NCBI RefSeq assembly: GCF_016031615.1
Contig: NZ_JACYXC010000001.1
Coordinates: forward strand, 5,332,001-5,396,000
Length of the DNA stretch: 64,000 nucleotides
From: Streptomyces pactum
GTDB taxonomy: Bacteria > Actinomycetota > Actinomycetes > Streptomycetales > Streptomycetaceae
Reading direction: 5' to 3'
The notes below the pieces were generated by a model. The model searched no databases and was not told where the DNA came from. It saw only the letters and a program-made list of their open reading frames with translations. This document shows positions 24,511 to 35,041 of this stretch, piece by piece (within the stretch, counting starts at the first letter, position 1; every line of letters starts with the position of its first letter). The position numbers and the translations under genes are program-made.

Positions 24511-25533
24511 GTGACCGAGCCCAGGAGGACGATCACGGTGCAGGGGCAGTGCGGGAGTGCGGGAACGGCGGCGGACGGTGCCGCCCTGCCGCGGCAGACG
24601 GCCGACCGGCAGCCGGCGGGCCGCCCGGCGGGAGCCGCGGCGTGGCACGGCCGGCCGGTCCGCGACCTGCGCGGCGGCGCGGCGGTCCCGGACCGGACGG
24701 CCCGGCAGCCGCGCCCGGCCGCCCCGGCCGGGGTCCGCCCCGCCGGCGTGCCGCCGGGCCCCGCGCGCCCCGCGGTCCGCGGCCGGGAGCCGGCGCCCCG
24801 GACGGCGCCCGGCGCCCCGGACCCTGCCGCCCGGGTGCTCCCCGGCAGCCCCGGACCCGCGGCGGACGGCGTGCCCGCCGGCCCCCGGCAGCGCGCGGCG
24901 GACGAGGGACCGGCCGGCCCCCGGGACCCCGGGACACGGGCGCCGTCGGCCTCCGCGGAGCCCTCGGCGGACGGCGCCGTGGACGGGCTGTGCTACCCGC
25001 TCGGGGACGTGGTGGTGGTCTCCGGGCTGCCCGGCAGCGGCAAGAGCACCCTGATGCGGCGGACGGTCGCCGCCCTGGACCGGCACGGCGGACCGGTGCT
25101 GCGGGTGGACTCCCAGGACACCCGCGAGCGCTGGGAGGCCGCGCTGCCGGCCCGGCTGCCCTACGGTCTGTACCGGCCGCTGGTGCGGCTGGCGCACTAC
25201 GCCGGGCTCCGGCGGGCCCTGCGGTCCGGCGCCGGGCTGGTGGTCCACGACTGCGGCACCCAGTCCTGGGTGCGGCGCTGGCTGGCCCGGCACGCCCGGC
25301 GCCGCGGCCGGGTGCTCCACATGGTGCTGCTGGACGTGCCGCCCGCGGTGGCCCTGGACGGCCAGATGGCGCGCGGGCGCGGCGTCTCCGGCTACGCCTT
25401 CCGCCGGCACCGCCGGGCGGTGCGCCGGCTGGTGGCCGACGCCGAACGGGGGAGGCTGCCGCGCGGCTGCGCCTCCGTGGTGCTGCTCGACCGCCCGGCC
25501 GCCGACCGGCTGCGGACCATCGACTTCGGGTGA
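24511..25533 (+). CDS. P-loop ATPase/kinase-like protein with long disordered N-terminus
   Basis: 340 aa. Residues 1-160 are Pro/Ala/Gly/Arg-rich and probably disordered. The ordered part begins at GDVVVVSGLPGSGKSTLMRR with Walker A G172-T180 (Lys178), and reads like zeta-toxin/AAA-33 kinases (VLRVDSQDTRERW, LVVHDCGTQSWVRRWL, VLLDVPPAVALDGQ). Phosphate acceptor unknown. GTG 24511 is the annotated start but has little SD support; the true start could be further in. It is divergent from gcvT. Its stop lies in a 17-bp tandem repeat. Confidence 0.82.
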   Translation: MTEPRRTITVQGQCGSAGTAADGAALPRQTADRQPAGRPAGAAAWHGRPVRDLRGGAAVPDRTARQPRPAAPAGVRPAGVPPGPARPAVRGREPAPRTAPGAPDPAARVLPGSPGPAADGVPAGPRQRAADEGPAGPRDPGTRAPSASAEPSADGAVDGLCYPLGDVVVVSGLPGSGKSTLMRRTVAALDRHGGPVLRVDSQDTRERWEAALPARLPYGLYRPLVRLAHYAGLRRALRSGAGLVVHDCGTQSWVRRWLARHARRRGRVLHMVLLDVPPAVALDGQMARGRGVSGYAFRRHRRAVRRLVADAERGRLPRGCASVVLLDRPAADRLRTIDFG

Positions 25534-25590
25534 CCATCGACTGCGCGTGACCGGCGGCTGCGGGTGACCTTCGACTTCGCGTGACCGGCG
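25515..25590 (+). repeat. 17-bp tandem repeat across the stop codon
   Basis: Units start at 25515, 25532, 25549, 25566 and (partial) 25583, each beginning GACC and carrying TGA at the junction. The first junction is the stop of the P-loop gene; units have diverged. Confidence 0.85.
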
Positions 25591-26030
25591 GCGCCGGGCG
25601 CGAGGGGGCGCGGGGGTGCGGCGCCCGCCCCGGCCCGCCCCCCGCCGTGCGTCCCGTCACGCCTCGTCACCCCGCGGCGTGCCCGCACCTGCTGTCCGCC
25701 CCCCGCCCGGTCCGCCGCCGCCCGGTCCGTACCGGCCCCCGCCCCCGCCCGGCGCGCCCGTGCCGCGCCCCACCGGGCGCCCGCCCCGTACTCCCGCGCC
25801 GCGCCGCCCCTCCTCCCGCGCCGGCTTCCGCCCGGCCCCGCCCCGCTCCGTTCGCCCGCGGCGCGCTCCCGGACGCCGCCCGCGCCCGCCCCTGTGCCGC
25901 CCGGCCCCGCTCTCCCCTCCTCCCGGCGACCGGCCGGTTGGCCGGTCCGCATCGCGGGCTGCCCGCCGAGCGGGGCGCGGCGGGGGGTTAGGGTTTCCGT
26001 GCAGCCCTGACGAGACGGCGGTTGGACGAG
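25591..26030. other. C-rich intergenic region before the sseB pair
   Basis: About 440 bp with extreme C content on the plus strand, no credible gene. A GGTTAGGGTTT stretch near 25986-25996 is the only promoter-like lower-GC patch, 40 bp before the sseB start. Confidence 0.45.
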
Positions 26031-27064
26031 ATGAGCATCCCCAGCGACGGCGCCACGCCGCTGCCCGGTGTTTCCTCGGGCGGGTTCCCCGGACCCTCCC
26101 CGGACCTCGCCCCCGGAGCCGGCGGCGGCCTCCCGGGCCCGGTGACGGCCTCCGGCCCGTTGACGGCGCCCGGCCCGGTGCCGGCCGCCGGGCCCGTGGC
26201 CCCCGGCGCACCCCTGGCGGCCCCCCCGGCGACCCCCTGTCGGGCCCCGGCCCGGTGGCGCCCGGTGACCCGCTCGCGGCCCCCGGGCCCGCGGTGGCCC
26301 CGGTGCCGTTCCCGGTCAACGAGCTGGAGGAGGTGCTCGCCGCCTCGGTCGGTGTCCCGGGCGCCGGTGCCCGCATCGCGGAGGTGCTGGGCCGCAGCCC
26401 GGTGTGGATCCCGCTGCCTCGCGGCGGCGGCCCGGACAGCCCCGACCTCGACCTGCCGGCGCTGGAGATCGACGGCGCCGCCTACGTCCCGGTGTTCAGC
26501 TCCGAACAGCAGCTGCGGCTGGTGGTCGGCGACCAGATGTCCTTCGCCGTGGCCCCGGCCGTGGAGTTCGCCCGCGGGCTGCCCCCGCAGCTGGGGATCG
26601 CGGTGAACCCCGGCGGCTCGGTGGGCGCCCCGCTGCCGCCGCCCGCGGTGGCCGAGCTGTGCCGGGCCGGCCGCTCCGGTCCGGCGGGTGAGACGCTCGC
26701 CGACGGGAGCCTCCCGGCGGGGCCGACCGGCGGCCGGGTGCGGCTGTTCGAGCCGGACTGGAAGCAGGAGCCGGTGGACTTCCTCGCTGCGGCCTCGCTG
26801 GAGCTGGCGAAGGTCCCCGGGGTGCGCTCCGCCCGCCGCGCGCTGGCCAGTGTGGAGGGCGACCCGCCCGCGCTCTTCGTCGGCGTGCGGCTCGACGAGC
26901 CCACCCCGGAGAGCCAGGCGCTGGTGCTGGACGCGCTCGGCCGGGCGATGGGTACCGCGCCGGTGCCCTGGCCGGTACAGCTCGTACTGCTGGACATCGC
27001 GGACGATCTGGTGGCTGACTGGATCCTCGACCGGGTCCGTCCGTTCTACGACCGTGACCGCTGA
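26031..27064 (+). CDS. SseB-domain protein 1, apparent frame change
   Basis: Enhanced-serine-sensitivity (SseB) family protein of unknown biochemistry. The start MSIPSDGATPLPGVSSGG (ATG 26031) is in one frame, while the SseB domain (VPFPVNELEEVLAASVG ... DWILDRVRPFYDRDR) is in the next. The junction lies in a Pro/Ala/Gly tract containing a run of seven C (about 26225-26231), and the total length is one base short of a whole frame. An internal GTG at 26294 could instead start an unshifted SseB domain. Domain segments visible: PVWIPLPRGGG, AYVPVFSSEQQLRLVVGDQ, QLGIAVNPGG. It is the first of two sseB genes, next to the serine/glycine block. Confidence 0.8.
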
Positions 27065-27177
27065 CCGAGCCGGAGGCGGTCCCCGGCGGACTCGTAAGCT
27101 GGTTTGATGACGTGAGGGGATGCGCGGGCGCGCCCCCGGTGCCATGCCGTGAAGGCCGAGAGAAGGGGCGGAGCCAG

Positions 27178-27990
27178 GTGACCGCTGGCGCGGAGTGGAG
27201 GGCGGAGCGCGGCGACTCGTACCCGGGCGCGGGCCAGGTGGAGCAGATGCTGCGGCAGGTCGCTCCGGGCCGGTACGACGCCTACGAGGCGCTGCTGCGC
27301 GCGCTCGCCGACGGCCAGGTCTGGATGCTGCTCTGGCAGGGTTCGCCCGGTTCGCCCGACGCCCAGTACGGCAACATGGAGGTGGACGGCCTGGGCTACG
27401 CGCCCTGTGTCACCTCTCCGCAGGAGTTGTCGGCCAGTGGCTGGAACCGGGCCCACGAGGTGGTCGCCGGCGCCCGGGTGGCGGGCGCGCTCTTCCCCGA
27501 CCGGTGGGGCCTGTGGCTGAATCCGCACGCCCCCGGCGGCGGGGTCGGCATCCCCTGGCTCGACCTGCGGCGCATCGCCTGCGGGCTGGACCGGCTGCCC
27601 GCCGGCCCGCTGCGGATCAGTGAACCCACCATCGAACTGCCCCAGTTCTACGCCCTGCTGGGGCAGAACGCGCACCGCACGCCCGTGGTGCGGGCCCTGC
27701 GCCGGGCCTGGGTGCATCCGGCCCTGGGCGCCCCGTACCTGGCGATCGGTCTGGATCTGTACGACACCACCCAACCGTCCGTCGAGGCGGCCCGGTTGAT
27801 GATGCACCAGACGGTCGGCGTGGTGCCCGAGGGGCTTCCGGTGTCCACCGTCTCGATGTCCGACGAGTACGACCCGGTCGCGATGTGGATGCGCGCCAAC
27901 GCCCGTCCGTTCTTCGACCGGGACGCCTACGGCAGCGCTGCCGCTCCGGTGCACGGTTACGGTTACCCTCCGCCACCGCAGCCTTTCTGA
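27178..27990 (+). CDS. SseB-domain protein 2
   Basis: 270 aa, an SseB-family protein from GTG 27178 with GGAG 6 nt upstream. Visible features: an N-terminal helix (GQVEQMLRQVAPGRYDAYEALLRALADG), VWMLLWQGSPGSPDAQYGNME, ISEPTIELPQFYALLGQ, and a C-terminal domain ending in a Tyr/Gly/Pro tail (GYGYPPPPQPF). It shares the end motif RPFFDRDAYG with the RPFYDRDR of SseB 1, so the two are paralogues. SseB was named for serine sensitivity in E. coli; sitting near sdaA/glyA suggests, but does not prove, a link. Confidence 0.88.
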   Translation: MTAGAEWRAERGDSYPGAGQVEQMLRQVAPGRYDAYEALLRALADGQVWMLLWQGSPGSPDAQYGNMEVDGLGYAPCVTSPQELSASGWNRAHEVVAGARVAGALFPDRWGLWLNPHAPGGGVGIPWLDLRRIACGLDRLPAGPLRISEPTIELPQFYALLGQNAHRTPVVRALRRAWVHPALGAPYLAIGLDLYDTTQPSVEAARLMMHQTVGVVPEGLPVSTVSMSDEYDPVAMWMRANARPFFDRDAYGSAAAPVHGYGYPPPPQPF

Positions 27991-28351
27991 CCTGCCGTTT
28001 TCCTCTTTCACGCGCGTCCGGGCGCGGATTGCCGCACGGGTTACCGACCCGTTCACGCGGCATGGCTGTTCGTATAACGGAACCCGACTCACCACATCAC
28101 GGTTACGCATCCTTTGGCCATGAGGGCTGGCGGGTGATCGCCGACACATTGAAGACTCCCGCTCCAAGGGAGGCAGGCGCGGCTGTGTACGGCCCTCTCA
28201 CCCGAGTTCAGCGTGTATCCGTGGGCACGGCCGGCGTGTCCACGGTGCCGTATCCGCACCAACAAGCACCACGTGCACCAGTGATGTGAACCAGGCCGCC
28301 ACCGCGGCGGGTCGTGGGCCGGTCACCGCCGGCCGAGAGGGGTCCCAGGGC
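27991..28351. other. Promoter region of oligopeptide importer operon
   Basis: About 360 bp of moderately lower GC, no gene supported. It holds an imperfect inverted repeat CGTGGGCAC/GTGTCCACG near 28220-28245. The operon promoter is expected here; I cannot fix its boxes. Confidence 0.5.
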
Positions 28352-29359
28352 ATGACGGCACCACTGCATGACACGAGTGCGGCCGAGACCGCGGCCGTGG
28401 ATGTCGCCGCGGGTGCACCGGTGGAGAAGATCGCCGGACGCACCCCGGCGCAGATCGCCTGGAGCAGGCTCAAGCGCGACAAGATCGCGCTGGCAGGCGG
28501 CTGTGTGGTGGTGTTCCTCGTCCTGGTGGCGATCTTCGCGCCGCTGATCGTCAAGGCGTTCGGCCACCCGCCCAACGAGTTCCACGACGGCCCCGAGCAC
28601 ATCGACGCCCTCCTCGGCGGCAAGCCGGTCGGCGAATGGGGCGGCATGAGCAAGGACTTCCTCTTCGGCCTCGAACCGGTCAACGGGCGCGACGTGTTCA
28701 GCCGCGTGGTCTACGGCACCCGGGTGTCGCTGATCGTCGCCTTCGCCTCCGCGGTCTTCGCGGTGCTGCTGGGCACCATCTTCGGCGTCATCGCCGGCTA
28801 CTTCGGCGGCATCGTGGACACCGTCATCAGCCGCACCATGGACCTGCTGCTGGCCTTCCCGCAGCTGCTGTTCATCCTCGCGCTGGTGTCGGTGGTGCCC
28901 AACGAGCTGTGGGGCCTGGAGGGGACCAGCGTCCGGATGGGCGTGCTCATCGTGGTCATCGGATTCTTCGGATGGCCGTACGTGGGCCGCATCGTGCGCG
29001 GCCAGACGCTGTCGCTGCGCGAGCGCGAGTACGTGGAGGCGGCACGCAGCCTCGGCGCGGGCAACCGCTACATCCTGTTCAAGGAGCTGCTGCCCAACCT
29101 GATCGCGCCGATCACCGTCTACATGACGCTGATGATCCCCACCAACATCCTCACCGAGGCGGCGCTCAGCTTCCTGGGCGCCGGTGTGAAGTCGCCCACC
29201 GCCTCGTGGGGTCAGATGCTCTCCGACGCGGTCCGCACGTACAACATCGCACCGACCTTCATGATCTTCCCCGGCCTGGCCATCTTCGTGACCGTGCTGG
29301 CCTTCAACCTCTTCGGCGACGGCGTACGCGACGCGCTCGATCCCAAGGGGAACCGCTGA
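28352..29359 (+). CDS. Oligopeptide ABC importer permease, DppC/OppC type
   Basis: 335 aa inner-membrane permease. It has an N-terminal OppC_N segment (RTPAQIAWSRLKRDKIALAG), six hydrophobic segments, and the EAA loop EYVEAARSLGAGNRYILFKE that docks on the ATPases. ATG 28352 has GAGAGGGG 9 nt upstream; GTG 28286 is an alternative. It comes first in the operon, followed by binding protein, second permease and two ATPases, an order unlike the usual A-B-C-D-F. Confidence 0.93.
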   Translation: MTAPLHDTSAAETAAVDVAAGAPVEKIAGRTPAQIAWSRLKRDKIALAGGCVVVFLVLVAIFAPLIVKAFGHPPNEFHDGPEHIDALLGGKPVGEWGGMSKDFLFGLEPVNGRDVFSRVVYGTRVSLIVAFASAVFAVLLGTIFGVIAGYFGGIVDTVISRTMDLLLAFPQLLFILALVSVVPNELWGLEGTSVRMGVLIVVIGFFGWPYVGRIVRGQTLSLREREYVEAARSLGAGNRYILFKELLPNLIAPITVYMTLMIPTNILTEAALSFLGAGVKSPTASWGQMLSDAVRTYNIAPTFMIFPGLAIFVTVLAFNLFGDGVRDALDPKGNR

Positions 29360-29424
29360 TGTCCCACGCCGCGCACCCCAGCGCGGGCGGCCCGCACGAC
29401 CCGCACGGTCGAAGCGACCGATGA
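29359..29424 (+). CDS. Possible His-rich 21-aa peptide between permease and binding protein
   Basis: The ATG overlaps the permease stop (TGATG) and the stop overlaps an in-frame ATG of the next gene (ATGA at 29421). The peptide MSHAAHPSAGGPHDPHGRSDR has four His. Double overlap suggests translational coupling through a short linker frame; it may have no function of its own. Confidence 0.35.
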   Translation: MSHAAHPSAGGPHDPHGRSDR

Positions 29425-29468
29425 GCTCCACGCCCAAGCAATCGTCACACCACGGAAGGTGCGAGATC

Positions 29469-31229
29469 GTGACAACCTCACGCCAAGCCAAGCGCAGACT
29501 GGCCGCCGGGTCGGCCCTCGTCGTCGCGGCTCTGCTGACCACCACGGCCTGCGGCGGTGGCGGTGACGACAACAAGGGCAGCAAGCCCAGCAACCTCGCC
29601 GTGAACAAGGTGCACAACCCCTCCGACAAGAAGGGCGGCACCCTCAAGTTCATCGGCACCCAGGACGCCGACTCCTGGGACCCCACCCGCGGCTACTACG
29701 GCTTCATGTGGGACTACGCGCGCTACTACTCGCGCCAGCTGCTCTCCTACCAGCCGGCCCCCGGCAAGGCCAGCCAGGAGCTGGTGGGCGACCTCGCCAC
29801 CTCCCGCGCGAAGATCAGCGACGACGGGCTGACCTACACCTACACCCTGCGGGACGGCATCACCTGGGAGGACGGCAAGCCGATCACCTCCCAGCACGTC
29901 AAGTACGGCATCGAGCGCATCTGGGCGCAGGACGTGCTCTCCGGCGGCCCGGTCTACCTCCGCGACGTGCTCGACCCCAAGGGCGAGTACCCCGGCCCGT
30001 ACAAGGACAAGTCCAAGGACAAGCTCGGGCTGAAGGCCATCGAGACGCCGGACGAGAAGACCATCGTCTTCCACCTCCCCGAGCGCAACGGTGACTTCGA
30101 GGAGATGCTGGCCATGCCGGCCGCCTCCCCGGCCCGCCCGGACAAGGACACCAAGTCCAAGTACGGCCTGCGCCCGTTCTCCTCCGGCCCGTACAAGTGG
30201 GACTCCTACGAGCCCAACAAGTCGATGGTGCTCTCCCGCAACGAGCACTGGAAGCCGGAGTCCGACAAGATCCGCAAGGCGCTGCCGGACAAGATCACGC
30301 TGACGCTGATCACCAACGCCGACGAGATGGACAAGCGTCTGATCTCCGGCGACTACGACGTGGACATCAACGCCACCGGCATGGGCCAGGAAGGCCGCGT
30401 CACCGCGCTGCAGAAGCACTCCAAGAACGTGGACAACCCCTCCACCGGGTTCATCCGTTACGCGGTGATGCCGCAGAACGTCGCGCCGTTCGAGAACATC
30501 GAGTGCCGCAAGGCCGTCATCTACGGCGCCGACAAGACCTCGCTGCAGACCGCCCGCGGCGGCCCGCAGGCCGGCGGTGACATCGCCACCAACATGCTGC
30601 CGCCGGTGGTGAAGGGCTCCGACCCCAAGTACGACCCGTACGGCGCGCTGAAGGGCAAGCCGGACGTGGAGAAGGCGAAGGAGGCCCTGAAGAAGTGCGG
30701 TAAGCCGAACGGCTTCAAGACCACCATCGCGGTCCGCAACAACAAGCCGGTCGAGGTCGCCACCGCGGTGTCCCTCCAGGCGTCGCTGAAGAAGATCGGC
30801 ATCGACGCCCAGATCGACCAGTACGACGGCTCGCAGACCTCCGGCATCGTCGGCAGCCCGAAGGTCGTCAAGGACAAGGGCTACGGCATCATCATCCACG
30901 GCTGGGGCCCGGACTTCCCGACCGGCCAGGGCTTCTCGCTGCCGCTGGTGAGCGGCAAGTACATCCTGGACAGCGGGAACAACAACTTCTCGATGCTCAA
31001 GGACGACAAGATCGACGAGCTGTTCGTCAAGGCCCAGCAGGAGCTGGACCAGGACAAGGCCGCCGAGATCTACGGCCAGATCAACAAGCTCGTCTCCGAG
31101 CACGCCGTCTACCTGCCCTTCGTGTTCGAGAAGAACATCATCTGGCGCAGCTCCCGGCTGACCAACGTCTACACGGCCGACGCGTACAACGGCCGCTACG
31201 ACTACGCCTCGCTCGGCGTGGTGAAGTAA
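29469..31229 (+). CDS. Oligopeptide-binding lipoprotein, SBP_bac_5 family
   Basis: 586 aa, extracellular solute receptor of the importer. GTG 29469 has GGAAGG 9 nt upstream and opens a signal with RQAKRRL and a hydrophobic stretch ending TTAC (lipid Cys about 27); the lipobox -3 position is Thr, slightly off consensus. The mature protein has GGTLKFIGTQDADSWDPTRGYYGF and repeated Lys-rich charged segments typical of surface proteins. An upstream in-frame ATG (29421) overlaps the tiny peptide. The ligand is probably peptides; specificity cannot be read. Confidence 0.94.
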   Translation: MTTSRQAKRRLAAGSALVVAALLTTTACGGGGDDNKGSKPSNLAVNKVHNPSDKKGGTLKFIGTQDADSWDPTRGYYGFMWDYARYYSRQLLSYQPAPGKASQELVGDLATSRAKISDDGLTYTYTLRDGITWEDGKPITSQHVKYGIERIWAQDVLSGGPVYLRDVLDPKGEYPGPYKDKSKDKLGLKAIETPDEKTIVFHLPERNGDFEEMLAMPAASPARPDKDTKSKYGLRPFSSGPYKWDSYEPNKSMVLSRNEHWKPESDKIRKALPDKITLTLITNADEMDKRLISGDYDVDINATGMGQEGRVTALQKHSKNVDNPSTGFIRYAVMPQNVAPFENIECRKAVIYGADKTSLQTARGGPQAGGDIATNMLPPVVKGSDPKYDPYGALKGKPDVEKAKEALKKCGKPNGFKTTIAVRNNKPVEVATAVSLQASLKKIGIDAQIDQYDGSQTSGIVGSPKVVKDKGYGIIIHGWGPDFPTGQGFSLPLVSGKYILDSGNNNFSMLKDDKIDELFVKAQQELDQDKAAEIYGQINKLVSEHAVYLPFVFEKNIIWRSSRLTNVYTADAYNGRYDYASLGVVK

Positions 31230-31354
31230 CCCCCACCCCATGCGCCCCTGGCGCACCCCGCCGCTAGGCACGAAGGGCAGGTGATGGCCGCGCGCCGCGG
31301 CCCGGACCACCGGATGACCTCCGGTCGGACCGGGCCGCGGCCGGGCCGAGAGCA

Positions 31355-32349
<995 letters not shown>

Positions 32350-32353
<4 letters not shown>

Positions 32354-33465
32354 CCACTGTGCCCGTCCCGGAAGAGGCTGCCGGGACCTCGCTGACGAAG
32401 ACCGGCGCCGCCACGGGCGAGGCCGCCCCGGGCGCCTTCCTCGACGTACGGGACCTGAGGATCCACTTCCCCACCGACGACGGACTGGTGAAGTCCGTGG
32501 ACGGGCTCTCCTTCACCCTGGAGCGCGGCAAGACCCTCGGCATCGTGGGCGAGTCCGGGTCCGGCAAGTCGGTGACCTCGCTGGGCATCATGGGCCTGCA
32601 CCGGGTCGGCCAGTACGGACGGGGCAAGGCGAAGATCTCCGGCGAGATCTGGTTCGACGGCAAGGAGCTGCTCGGCGCCGACCCCGACGAGGTGCGGAAG
32701 CTGCGCGGCCGGGAGATGGCCATGATCTTCCAGGACCCGCTCTCCGCCATGCACCCGTACTTCACCGTCGGCGCGCAGATCGTCGAGGCGTACCGGGTCC
32801 ACAACGACGTGGACAAGAAGACCGCCCGCAAACGCGCCGTGGAACTCCTGGACCGGGTCGGCATCCCGCAGCCGGACAAGCGGGTGGACAGCTACCCGCA
32901 CGAGTTCTCCGGCGGGATGCGGCAGCGCGCCATGATCGCCATGGCCCTGGTGAACAACCCCGAGCTGCTGATCGCCGACGAGCCGACCACCGCCCTGGAC
33001 GTCACCGTCCAGGCGCAGATCCTCGACCTGATCCGCGACCTCCAGCAGGAGTTCGGCTCCGCGGTCATCGTCATCACCCACGACCTGGGCGTGGTCGCCG
33101 AACTCGCCGACGACATCCTGGTGATGTACGGCGGGCGGTGCGTGGAGCGCGGACCGGCCGAGCAGGTCTTCTACGAACCGCAGCACCCCTACACCTGGGG
33201 CCTGCTGGGCTCGATGCCGCGCATCGACCGCGACCAGACCGAGCGGCTCATCCCGGTCAAGGGCTCGCCGCCCAGCCTGATCAACGTCCCGGACGGCTGC
33301 GCCTTCAACCCCCGCTGCCCGTACGCGGACCTGCCCAAGGGCGGGATCACCCGCACCGAGCGGCCGGAGCTGCGGAAGGCCGGCCCCGGGCACTTCTCCG
33401 CCTGCCACCTGCCGCAGGAGGAGCGCACCCGCATCTGGACCGAAGAGATTGCGCCGAAGCTGTGA
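32350..33465 (+). CDS. Oligopeptide ABC importer ATPase, DppD/OppD type
   Basis: 371 aa. GTG 32350 overlaps the permease stop. Walker A is GESGSGKS, signature FSGGMRQRAMIAMAL, Walker B LLIADEPTTALD, H-loop VITHDLG. The C-terminal oligopeptide_HPY domain has cysteines (CAFNPRCPYA and SACHLP), which in some members bind an iron-sulfur cluster. It pairs with the next ATPase. Confidence 0.95.
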
Positions 33466-34862
33466 AGGACGCCACTGTGCCGAAGGACGCCACCGCGCAG
33501 CAGGACGGCGCGACGCCCCAGCAGCCCGCCGGCACCCCGCCCACGCTGCTGAAGGTCACCGGTCTGGTCAAGCACTTCCCGATCCGGAAGGGGCTGCTCA
33601 AGCGGAACGGCGGCGCGGTCAAGGCCGTGGACGGGCTGGACTTCGAGGTGCGCGCGGGGGAGACCCTGGGCGTGGTGGGGGAGTCCGGCTGCGGCAAGTC
33701 CACCATGGGCCGGCTCATCACCCGTCTGCTCGAACCCACCGGCGGGACCATCGAGTTCGAGGGCCGGGACATCACCCACCTGGGCACCGGCGCGATGCGC
33801 CCGCTGCGCCGCGACGTCCAGATGATCTTCCAGGACCCGTACTCCTCGCTGAACCCGCGGCACACCGTGGGCACCATCGTCGGCGCCCCGTTCCGCCTCC
33901 AGGGCGTCACCCCGGAGGGCGGGATCAAGGCCGAGGTACAGCGGCTGCTCTCCCTGGTGGGGCTCAGCCCGGAGCACTACAACCGCTACCCGCACGAGTT
34001 CTCCGGCGGCCAGCGGCAGCGCGTCGGCATCGCCCGCGCGCTGGCCCTCAAGCCCAAGCTGGTGGTCGCCGACGAACCGGTGTCGGCGCTGGACGTCTCC
34101 ATCCAGGCCCAGGTGGTCAACCTGATGGACGACCTCCAGGAGGAGCTGGGGCTGACGTACGTGATCATCGCGCACGACCTGTCGGTCATCCGGCACGTGT
34201 CGGACCGGATCGCGGTGATGTACCTGGGCAAGATCGTGGAGCTGGCGGACCGGGTATCCCTCTACCAGAACCCGCTGCACCCCTACACCAAGGCGCTGCT
34301 GTCCGCGGTGCCGGTGCCCGACCCGCGCCGCCGGGACCGGCGGGAGCGCATCCTGCTCAAGGGCGACGTGCCGTCCCCGATCGCCCCGCCGCCGGGGTGC
34401 CGCTTCCACACCCGCTGCTGGAAGGCGACCGAGATCTGCTCCACCCAGGAGCCGCCGTTCGAGGCCGTGACCGGTGACCACCGGGTGGCCTGCCACCACC
34501 CGGAGCCGGTCACCGCGGTGGCGCTGCCCACCCCGGTGGTGCGGACCGCGGCGGCCCCGGCCGCCCCGGGTGCTCCGGCCGCTGCGGATGCGGAGACGGC
34601 GGAGGCCGGTGCCGGCGAGGCCGCCGGGACGGCGGACGCCGCGAAGACCGGGGCTGCGACGACCGGGACGGCGGAGACGGGGAAGGCCGCAGCCGGCGAG
34701 CCGGACGCGCCCGCGACCGACGAGGCGGCCGAGGCGGACAGCGACGCGGCGCCGGAGCCGGACGCCGGGACCCCGGACCGGGACGAGCCGGCCGGACCGC
34801 TGAAGAAGAAGGGGAAGCCGGCCGGACCGACGGAGAAGAAGGGCAAGCCGGCCGACGGCTGA
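33462..34862 (+). CDS. Oligopeptide ABC importer ATPase, DppF/OppF type, long acidic-basic tail
   Basis: 466 aa from GTG 33462, which overlaps the previous stop; GTG 33477, with AAGGA upstream, is the alternative. ATPase core: GESGCGKST, FSGGQRQRVGIARAL, VVADEPVSALD, IIAHDLS; C-terminal HPY cysteines CRFHTRCWKA and CHHPEP. After about residue 350 it has a roughly 115-residue Ala/Glu/Asp-rich extension ending in two KKGKPAG/D repeats. Such a tail is not part of OppF and may come from slippage-prone DNA; its role is unknown. Confidence 0.94.
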   Translation: MKDATVPKDATAQQDGATPQQPAGTPPTLLKVTGLVKHFPIRKGLLKRNGGAVKAVDGLDFEVRAGETLGVVGESGCGKSTMGRLITRLLEPTGGTIEFEGRDITHLGTGAMRPLRRDVQMIFQDPYSSLNPRHTVGTIVGAPFRLQGVTPEGGIKAEVQRLLSLVGLSPEHYNRYPHEFSGGQRQRVGIARALALKPKLVVADEPVSALDVSIQAQVVNLMDDLQEELGLTYVIIAHDLSVIRHVSDRIAVMYLGKIVELADRVSLYQNPLHPYTKALLSAVPVPDPRRRDRRERILLKGDVPSPIAPPPGCRFHTRCWKATEICSTQEPPFEAVTGDHRVACHHPEPVTAVALPTPVVRTAAAPAAPGAPAAADAETAEAGAGEAAGTADAAKTGAATTGTAETGKAAAGEPDAPATDEAAEADSDAAPEPDAGTPDRDEPAGPLKKKGKPAGPTEKKGKPADG

Positions 34863-34875
34863 CCCACCGGACCCC

Positions 34876-34922
34876 GCCCGGCCAGGTCACCGGTGCCCCG
34901 GATCGCCGGTGACCGGCCGGGC
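34876..34922 (+). terminator. Terminator of importer operon
   Basis: GCCCGGCC-A-GGTCACCGG pairs with CCGGTGACCGGCCGGGC: a 17-bp stem with one bulged A and a 12-nt loop, 14 bp after the stop. Confidence 0.85.
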
Positions 34923-35030
34923 GGCTCTTCGCGGCAGGCCCACCGCGGCCGGACGCCGGGCCGCCCGCGCGCCGGAGGTCCCACCGGGCGCGGGGCACAG
35001 GTACATGTCAGGGGCATGCTGCCGGCCAGG

Positions 35031-35036
35031 TAAAAT
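35031..35036 (+). promoter_or_regulatory. -10 box of leaderless TRIC gene
   Basis: TAAAAT ends 5 nt before GTG 35042, so transcription should begin at or within 2 nt of the start codon. Confidence 0.65.
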
Positions 35037-35041
35037 GTCTG

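Noticed and set aside
28062..28289. Short open frame with less biased codons upstream of the importer operon
   Set aside because: No SD, no domain and an unfavourable position in what should be the operon promoter; not supported.
29421..29468. ATG 29421 as the start of the binding protein
   Set aside because: It would add 16 polar residues before the signal peptide and has no SD, while GTG 29469 has GGAAGG at a good distance; kept only as an alternative.
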